Shown: piece by piece, positions 6,794-10,178 of the stretch
How the letters are laid out: the number at the start of each line of letters is the position of its first letter
Position numbering within the stretch: position 1 is the stretch's first letter
Translations under genes and position numbers: made by a program
NCBI GenBank assembly: GCA_026002045.1
Contig: BOAV01000091.1
Span: 1 to 10,178, forward strand
Direction: 5' to 3'
From: Spirochaetia bacterium
Lineage (GTDB): Bacteria > Spirochaetota > Spirochaetia > Treponematales > Breznakiellaceae
DNA length: 10,178 nt
The notes under the pieces: model-generated
The model's database searches: none
Told to the model about the DNA's origin: nothing
Seen by the model: only the letters and a program-made list of their open reading frames with translations

Positions 6794-7843
6794 GTCAAAG
6801 GCCCGGAAGGATTGAAAACGGCGGAACTGTGCCTGGCAGCGGTTCAACAGAATGGTTCAGCGCTTAAGTTTGTTCCGGACGGATTGAAAACGGCGGAACT
6901 CTGTCTGGCGGCGGTTCAACAGAGTGGTACGGTGCTTGAGTTTGTGCCGGAGGAATTGAAAACGGTGGAACTGTGCCTGGCGGCGGTTCAACAAGAGGGT
7001 ATTGCGCTTAAGTATGTACCGGAAAAACTAAAAACCATGGAACTGTGCCTCGTGGCGGTTCAATGGGATGGTTCTGAGCTTATGTTTATACCGGAGGAAT
7101 TGGAAACGGCGGAACTGTTTACGGCAGTTAAAAAGGATTACTTTGGTCTTTCTTTAAGACCGGAAGAATTGAAAACGGCGGAACTGTGCCGATCAGTGGT
7201 TCAACAAGTTGGCGGAGCGCTTGGGGTTACGCCCAAAGAATTGAGAACGGCGGAATTGTGCCGGATGGCGGTTCAACAGGATGGCATGGCACTTGTGTAT
7301 GTACCTGAGGAATTAAAAACAACAGAACTGTGCCTGATGGCAGTTCAAAAGGCCGGCCCGGCGCTTGGATTTGTACCGGAGGAATTGAAGACGGCGGAAT
7401 TGTGTCTGACGGCGGTTAAGCAGAAAGGTTGGTCACTTGAATATGTGCCGGAAAAATTGAAAACAGCTGAACTATGTCTGGCGGCGGTTCAACGAGCGGG
7501 TCTCCATACGCTTAAGTTTGTGCCGGAAGAATTAAGAACGGTAGAATTGTGCCTCAAAGCGGTTCAACAGTATGGCCTTGAGCTTGAGCATGTGCCGGAA
7601 GAATTGAAAACGGCAGAACTGTGTCTGGCCGCGTTTCAACAGGATCCAGAATTGTTTTTTGCTTACAATCCGCTTGAGTACGTGCCGGAGGTATTAAAAA
7701 CAGCTGAATTGTGTCAAATAGCTGTTCAACAGGTGGGCCGTGCGCTTGAATTTGTGCCGAAAAAATTGAAGACGGCAAAGCTGTGCATGGCGGCAGTTCA
7801 ACAGGATGGCAGGGCGCTTGAGTTTGTGCCGGAAGCTTTATGA
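6779..7843 (+). CDS. DUF4116 repeat protein, TAELC subtype
   Basis: The 354-residue product is nearly all repeat: after a 10-residue leader (MIEKPVKGPE), it has 14 units of about 24 residues typified by TAELCLAAVQQ then GxALxFVPEELK. Unit 5 is one residue short and lacks the Cys, and unit 12 carries a six-residue insertion (around residues 290-296). The start at 6779 has AAAGGAG seven bases upstream. Compared with the 3409 gene, its units use Thr-Ala-Glu rather than Thr-Pro-Glu and are much more alike at the DNA level, so the array expanded more recently. No signal peptide or membrane segment is present. The TGA at 7841-7843 replaces the Lys codon that normally ends a unit, and the frame continues with another recognisable unit start, so this protein is probably truncated. 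It is probably the last gene of the 975-7843 operon. Function is unknown; a soluble alpha-solenoid is likely. Confidence 0.88.
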   Translation: MIEKPVKGPEGLKTAELCLAAVQQNGSALKFVPDGLKTAELCLAAVQQSGTVLEFVPEELKTVELCLAAVQQEGIALKYVPEKLKTMELCLVAVQWDGSELMFIPEELETAELFTAVKKDYFGLSLRPEELKTAELCRSVVQQVGGALGVTPKELRTAELCRMAVQQDGMALVYVPEELKTTELCLMAVQKAGPALGFVPEELKTAELCLTAVKQKGWSLEYVPEKLKTAELCLAAVQRAGLHTLKFVPEELRTVELCLKAVQQYGLELEHVPEELKTAELCLAAFQQDPELFFAYNPLEYVPEVLKTAELCQIAVQQVGRALEFVPKKLKTAKLCMAAVQQDGRALEFVPEAL

Positions 7844-7873
7844 ACAACGGAATTGTACCTCTCGGCGGTTCGA
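7844..7873 (+). pseudogene. Decayed fifteenth DUF4116 unit after a stop codon
   Basis: Directly after TGA 7841-7843, the same frame reads TTELYLSAVR, an unmistakable first half of a DUF4116 unit. The second half is missing: from 7874 the sequence switches to the direct repeat that brackets the toxin-antitoxin module. This shows the array was once longer at its 3' end and was broken here. Confidence 0.7.
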
Positions 7874-7902
7874 TTTTATATACCCACAGAGGGGCAAAGC
7901 CG
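7874..7902 (+). repeat. Imperfect direct repeat bracketing the toxin-antitoxin module, left copy
   Basis: This 29-base segment (TTTTATATACCC, then ACAGAGGGG, then CAAAGCCG) recurs at 8633-8660 with two substitutions and a one-base deletion (26 of 29 positions match). It lies exactly at the break of the DUF4116 remnant, just downstream of the toxin gene's stop. It may be the scar of the event that placed the module here. Confidence 0.65.
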
Positions 7903-7923
7903 GGTAGGGAAAAAAACAAATAA

Positions 7924-8232
7924 TTACGGTATAAGTATCCGGGAAAAATCTCTTTTTTTGTAAATAACCCGGTGAATTTCTATTATCCCATCCAAAACAA
8001 CATAAAACACGAAATAATTTTTCACCGTAAGTATTCGGTATTCTGTACTGATTGGCTTCAAAGGGTGGTAGAGACGATGCCTAAGGGGATTTTCCTTGAG
8101 CGTAACGATTGCCGCTTCAATCATGTCAAGAAGATTTAGCGCCGCCTGCGGAGCCTCCAGGGTGATGCTGATATAATCGCTGATAGCTTCAAGATCCTTC
8201 TGAACCGCAGGAAGGTATTTTATTTCATACAT
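7924..8232 (-). CDS. ParE/RelE-family toxin of a type II toxin-antitoxin pair
   Basis: The 102-residue product has the normal length and plan of the RelE/ParE fold. It opens with a beta strand (MYEIKYLPAVQKDLEAI). Two helices follow, with the ParE-like pattern DYI-x(5)-APQAALNLLDMIEAAI. After ENPLRHRLY come the sheet strands EYRILTVKNYFVFYVV and IEIHRVIYKKRDFSRIL. Members of this superfamily either cleave mRNA on the ribosome (RelE) or poison DNA gyrase (ParE). The helix pattern favours the ParE side, but the target cannot be told from sequence. The start overlaps the antitoxin stop by 8 bases and has no strong ribosome binding site, so translation is probably coupled to the antitoxin, a common arrangement that keeps antitoxin in excess. 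The gene appears intact. I see no clear terminator downstream on the minus strand. Confidence 0.85.
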   Translation of the reverse strand: MYEIKYLPAVQKDLEAISDYISITLEAPQAALNLLDMIEAAIVTLKENPLRHRLYHPLKPISTEYRILTVKNYFVFYVVLDGIIEIHRVIYKKRDFSRILIP

Positions 8233-8506
8233 TGCTGATGCGGTCTTTTATTCTCCGGCGCAGGGTGGAAAAAACTTCTTCATGGGACAGCCGCGTATCA
8301 CTAAGCCGTGCTTCGGTTTCGGCTTCCAACAGCTTATCGTAGACTTCACTTTCAAACTGCTTTTCTTCCCAGGCTTCCATGCTCATTACGACCATATCCC
8401 CATGTCCATTTTTGGTAAGAAACACCGGTTCAGAAGATTCATGTACTGTTTTAGAAATATCCGCAAACTTGTTCTGTAAATCAGAAACCGGACGTATTGT
8501 GGGCAT
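8225..8506 (-). CDS. Phd/YefM-family antitoxin
   Basis: The 93-residue product matches the Phd/YefM family along its length. The N-terminal DNA-binding half has IRPVSDLQNKFADI, then EPVFLTKNGHGDMVVMSMEA. The charged C-terminal half (from about residue 50) would be unstructured until it wraps around the toxin. Antitoxins of this kind neutralise the toxin by direct binding and repress their own promoter. Translation starts at 8506 behind a perfect AAGGAGG (complement of 8514-8520). Immediately upstream lies a perfect inverted repeat (8526-8554), which is the likely operator. The gene is transcribed opposite to all other genes in the window and appears intact, so the pair is probably functional. 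Confidence 0.88.
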   Translation of the reverse strand: MPTIRPVSDLQNKFADISKTVHESSEPVFLTKNGHGDMVVMSMEAWEEKQFESEVYDKLLEAETEARLSDTRLSHEEVFSTLRRRIKDRISNV

Positions 8507-8513
8507 CCCAGCA

Positions 8514-8520
8514 CCTCCTT
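8514..8520 (-). promoter_or_regulatory. Strong ribosome binding site of the antitoxin
   Basis: The complement reads AAGGAGG and lies seven bases before the antitoxin ATG. It fixes the start at 8506. The toxin lacks an equivalent site, which fits antitoxin excess. Confidence 0.8.
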
Positions 8521-8525
8521 AATTC

Positions 8526-8554
8526 TTATCATAATCTTAGCGCAATTATGATAA
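8526..8554 (-). promoter_or_regulatory. Palindromic operator of the toxin-antitoxin operon
   Basis: TTATCATAAT at 8526-8535 and ATTATGATAA at 8545-8554 are perfect inverted copies separated by nine bases. The palindrome overlaps the proposed promoter and lies just upstream of the antitoxin ribosome binding site. This is the expected position for the autoregulatory site bound by a Phd/YefM antitoxin and its toxin complex. A further half-site, CTTATCAT, occurs at 8693-8700. Confidence 0.75.
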
Positions 8555-8562
8555 ATATACAA
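8534..8562 (-). promoter_or_regulatory. Candidate promoter of the toxin-antitoxin operon
   Basis: On the minus strand, TTGTAT (8562-8557) and TAAGAT (8539-8534) are spaced by 17 bases. Each hexamer is a partial match to the sigma-70 consensus. The overlap with the palindrome fits repression by the antitoxin. Confidence 0.4.
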
Positions 8563-8632
8563 GTCCCCCGATACCAAGAGGTAAATTTTTTCCTGAACTT
8601 TTTTCCATACCATGCCAGGAATATGTATACAT

Positions 8633-8660
8633 TTTTATACACCCATAGAGGGCAAAGCCG
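8633..8660 (+). repeat. Imperfect direct repeat bracketing the toxin-antitoxin module, right copy
   Basis: This segment (TTTTATACACCC, then ATAGAGGG, then CAAAGCCG) matches 7874-7902. It lies beyond the antitoxin promoter, so the two copies enclose the whole two-gene module with its operator. A perfect 10-base palindrome, ATGTATACAT, lies immediately before it at 8623-8632. The stretch from here to 8737 contains no gene I can support. Confidence 0.65.
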
Positions 8661-8737
8661 TAAGCTACACAAAAGCGTAATAAAATGCTAATCTTATCAT
8701 CAGAAGTGTATCGCATTTAGTTTTCCCATGTGAAGGT

Positions 8738-8768
8738 GTAAAGGAGAAATGAAATGGTTGAGAAACCG
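8738..8768 (+). repeat. Shared leader of DUF4116 paralogues, copy 2
   Basis: This segment matches 6763-6793 at 29 of 31 positions. It contains AAAGGAG at 8740-8746, the ATG at 8754 and the first codons (MVEKP against MIEKP). It supports the start chosen for the 8754 gene and a common origin of the two genes. Confidence 0.75.
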
Positions 8769-10065
8769 AAAGAGGGAACGGCGCTTAAGTATGTGCCGGA
8801 AAAATATAAAACGGCGGAACTATGCATGGCGGCAATTCAGAATCAATGCTGGGATTTTATACATATACCGCAAGCTATGATAACAGCAGAATTGTGCATG
8901 GCGGCGGTTCAAATAAATGGATCGGTACTGTGTGATGTCCCGGAAGAATTGAAAACAGCGGAACTGTGTTTGGCGGCAATTAAAAGTGGGGTCACTGAAG
9001 ATCGTAATGATTTTAAATTTGTGCCGGAAGAATTTAGAACGGAAGAACTGTGCCTGGCGGCAATGCAAAACGGTCAGATAATGAATGAGAGTTCGCTTTA
9101 TTATGTCCCGGAAGAACTGAAAACGGCGGAACTGTGTCTGGCGGCAGTTCAAGGAAATGGCTATGCCCTTAAGTATGTCCCGGACGAATTAAAAAACGGC
9201 AGAACTGTGTCTGGCAGCGGTTCAAACGTATAGCAGAGCGCTTTGTTATGTGCCTAAAGAATTGAAAACGGTGGAACTGTGCATGGCGGCAGTTCAAAAT
9301 GATGGTTATGCCCTTAAATATGTACCGGAAGAGTTGAATTCAGTAGAACTGTGTCTTACCGCTGTTCAAAAACATGTATTTGGTTCTTCTGATTGCGCAT
9401 TTCAATTTGCACCGGAAAAACTGAAAACGGCAGAACTGTGCCTTGCAGCAATTCAAAATGATGAACTTGGGGTTGGGCGTATGTTTTATTATGTTCCCGA
9501 AACATTAAAAACAGCGGAACTGTGTATGGCAGCGGTTCAAAAGAATGGATGGGCGTTTCAGTTTGTACCTGAAGAACTGAAAACGAAAGAACTGTTCCTT
9601 GTTGCGGTTCAAGAGGATGCAAGTGCGCTTGTGTATGTGCCTGAAGAACTGAAAACAGCGGAATTGTACCTGGCGGCGATTCAAAACAACGGACGGGCAC
9701 TGGAGTATGTACCCGAAGAACTGAAGACGGCGGAACTGTGTCTGGCAGCAGTTCAAAATGAAGGTATTGCGCTTGTGTATGTGCCGGAGGAACAAAAAAC
9801 AGCAGAACTGTACCTGATGGCGGTTCAAAATGAAGGTTATGCCCTTAAATATGTACCGGAAGAATTGAAGACGATGGAGTTATGCCTAACGACGGTTCAA
9901 CAGCATGGCTATATGCTTGAGTATGTGCCGGAGAGCCTGAAAACGGCAGAATTATGCCTGGCAGCGGTTCAACAGGAAGGTGATGCGTTTGAGTATGTGC
10001 CTGAAGCAGTGAAAACGACAGAAATGTGCCTTGCAGCAATTCAAAATGATAAATATGACTATTAA
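8754..10065 (+). pseudogene. DUF4116 repeat protein gene with a one-base frameshift
   Basis: Read through, this would be a 436-residue protein: a short leader (MVEKPKEGTALKYVPEKYK) and about 17 DUF4116 units of the TAELCLAAVQ and ALKYVPEELK type, ending in a partial unit at TAA 10063-10065. The reading frame breaks after codon 147. A run of six A at 9191-9196, where sister units have the equivalent of five, pushes the 5' half (8754-9233) into a 12-residue out-of-frame tail. The 3' half is open in the +1 frame from 9196 and has no ribosome binding site, so the apparent GTG start at 9250 is just a Val codon inside a unit. The half on each side is otherwise intact, with no other stop, so the lesion is recent, a sequencing error, or a switch. 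Units 3, 4, 8 and 9 carry insertions of four to five residues. The gene lies downstream of the divergent toxin-antitoxin pair and must have its own promoter or depend on read-through; none is obvious. Confidence 0.85.
9189..9198 (+). other. Homopolymer frameshift site in the third DUF4116 gene
   Basis: The sequence TTAAAAAACG contains six A. Removing one restores TTA-AAA-ACG, the Leu-Lys-Thr that joins units everywhere else. The heptamer A-AAA-AAC is in frame and would be a classic -1 slippery site, but a -1 shift leads to the wrong frame; only +1 (or -2) rejoins the repeat. Confidence 0.8.
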
Positions 10066-10066
10066 G

Positions 10067-10096
10067 TTGACTCCCTGTTTTCCTGTATGATATAAT
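10067..10096 (+). promoter_or_regulatory. Promoter of the transposase gene
   Basis: TTGACT at 10067-10072 and TATAAT at 10091-10096 are separated by 18 bases. This is the best sigma-70 match in the window. It begins one base after the stop codon of the DUF4116 gene and points at the transposase start at 10117. Confidence 0.7.
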
Positions 10097-10108
10097 TATG
10101 AAACAGGG
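10073..10108. repeat. Inverted repeat overlapping the transposase promoter
   Basis: CCCTGTTT (10073-10080) and AAACAGGG (10101-10108) are perfect inverted copies with a 20-base spacer. They bracket the -10 box, and the right arm covers the expected transcription start and leads into the ribosome binding site. It could be an operator, or a hairpin limiting transposase expression. It is too long-looped to be a good terminator for the preceding gene. The left end of the element itself cannot be placed. Confidence 0.5.
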
Positions 10109-10116
10109 GAAAAGCG

Positions 10117-10178
10117 ATGGCACAACAAGCAGCATTGACGTTATTACAATTCCAGGAGCGCTTTAAAGATGATGAAGT
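10117..10178 (+). CDS. IS1595-family transposase, N-terminal fragment cut by the window edge
   Basis: Only the first 20 residues are visible: MAQQAALTLLQFQERFKDDE. The pattern LTLLQFQERF followed by acidic residues is the usual opening of IS1595-type transposases, which continue with a zinc-ribbon and a DDE-type ISXO2 domain that catalyse cut-and-paste or related transposition. The start at 10117 has a purine-rich AGGGGA at 10105-10110 about six bases upstream and its own strong promoter. The gene directly abuts the DUF4116 gene, so the insertion sequence probably lies at the edge of the array. Whether the gene is intact cannot be seen. The call rests on a short stretch. Confidence 0.65.
   Translation, partial: MAQQAALTLLQFQERFKDDE

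Noticed and set aside
7881..7906. Possible riboswitch or small RNA: ACAGAGGGGCAAAGCCG looks a little like part of a cyclic-di-GMP aptamer, and TACCC/GGGTA can pair.
   Set aside because: The second stem, tetraloop and receptor elements of that aptamer are missing, the pairing is only five bases, and the other copy (8633-8660) does not preserve it.
8386..8691. Short plus- and minus-strand frames of 64-75 codons around the antitoxin and its promoter.
   Set aside because: They overlap the well-supported antitoxin gene or the operator region and show no family resemblance or ribosome binding site.
3676..10062. Regular spacing of repeats considered as a CRISPR array.
   Set aside because: The 72-base units are fully coding, have no unique spacers between conserved repeats, and there are no cas genes.
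9250..10065. Independent gene starting at GTG 9250.
   Set aside because: There is no ribosome binding site, the GTG is the Val of a VPKELK motif inside a unit, and the frame is open upstream to the homopolymer at 9191-9196.
10073..10108. Inverted repeat considered as a rho-independent terminator of the DUF4116 gene.
   Set aside because: The loop is 20 bases and no run of T follows the second arm; it overlaps a strong promoter instead.

Overview
The window looks like an accessory region from a flagellated bacterium, most plausibly a host- or gut-associated spirochaete of the Treponema type. Three things suggest this: a BspA-like leucine-rich repeat protein, an expanded family of DUF4116 repeat proteins, and pieces of the flagellar type III export gate (FlhB and FlhA cytoplasmic domains). 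Ribosome binding sites are of the strong AGGAGG type. No rRNA, tRNA or housekeeping marker is present, so the taxonomic call is an inference from gene content.

Layout. 1-172 is non-coding as far as I can see. 173-796 encodes a small secreted protein of unknown function. 797-974 holds decayed coding scraps, one resembling the start of a metallophosphoesterase. From 975 to 7843 five plus-strand genes are packed with gaps of 2-20 bases or a 4-base overlap, so they look like one transcription unit: an LRR_5 protein (975-1595), a chimeric soluble export-gate protein made of two FlhB cytoplasmic-domain copies plus an FlhA cytoplasmic domain (1601-3412), a 983-residue DUF4116 repeat protein (3409-6360), a 131-residue charged unknown (6363-6758), and a 354-residue DUF4116 protein (6779-7843). 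A minus-strand ParE/RelE-type toxin and Phd/YefM-type antitoxin pair (7924-8506) with a 10+10 base operator palindrome follows, bracketed by an imperfect 28-29 base direct repeat. A third DUF4116 gene (8754-10065) carries a one-base frameshift. The window ends inside a transposase of the IS1595 type with its own promoter (from 10117).

The most remarkable object is the 1601-3412 gene. Its C-terminal 345 residues are an essentially complete FlhA cytoplasmic domain (FlhA_C) without any of FlhA's membrane helices. Its N-terminal 250 residues contain two tandem, diverged copies of the FlhB autocleavage domain, both lacking the NPTH cleavage motif. Base composition jumps from very AT-rich to GC-rich near 2355, just before the FlhB/FlhA boundary. 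The gene is translationally coupled (ATGA) to the giant DUF4116 gene. I infer a soluble decoy, adaptor or regulatory platform for flagellar or type III export substrates working with a repeat-protein partner; nothing in the sequence proves this.

The right half (6.8-10.1 kb) shows active array evolution: paralogous DUF4116 genes with a shared 31-base leader, 72-base DNA repeats, a nonsense codon followed by more repeat sequence, a homopolymer frameshift, a toxin-antitoxin insertion and an adjacent transposase.
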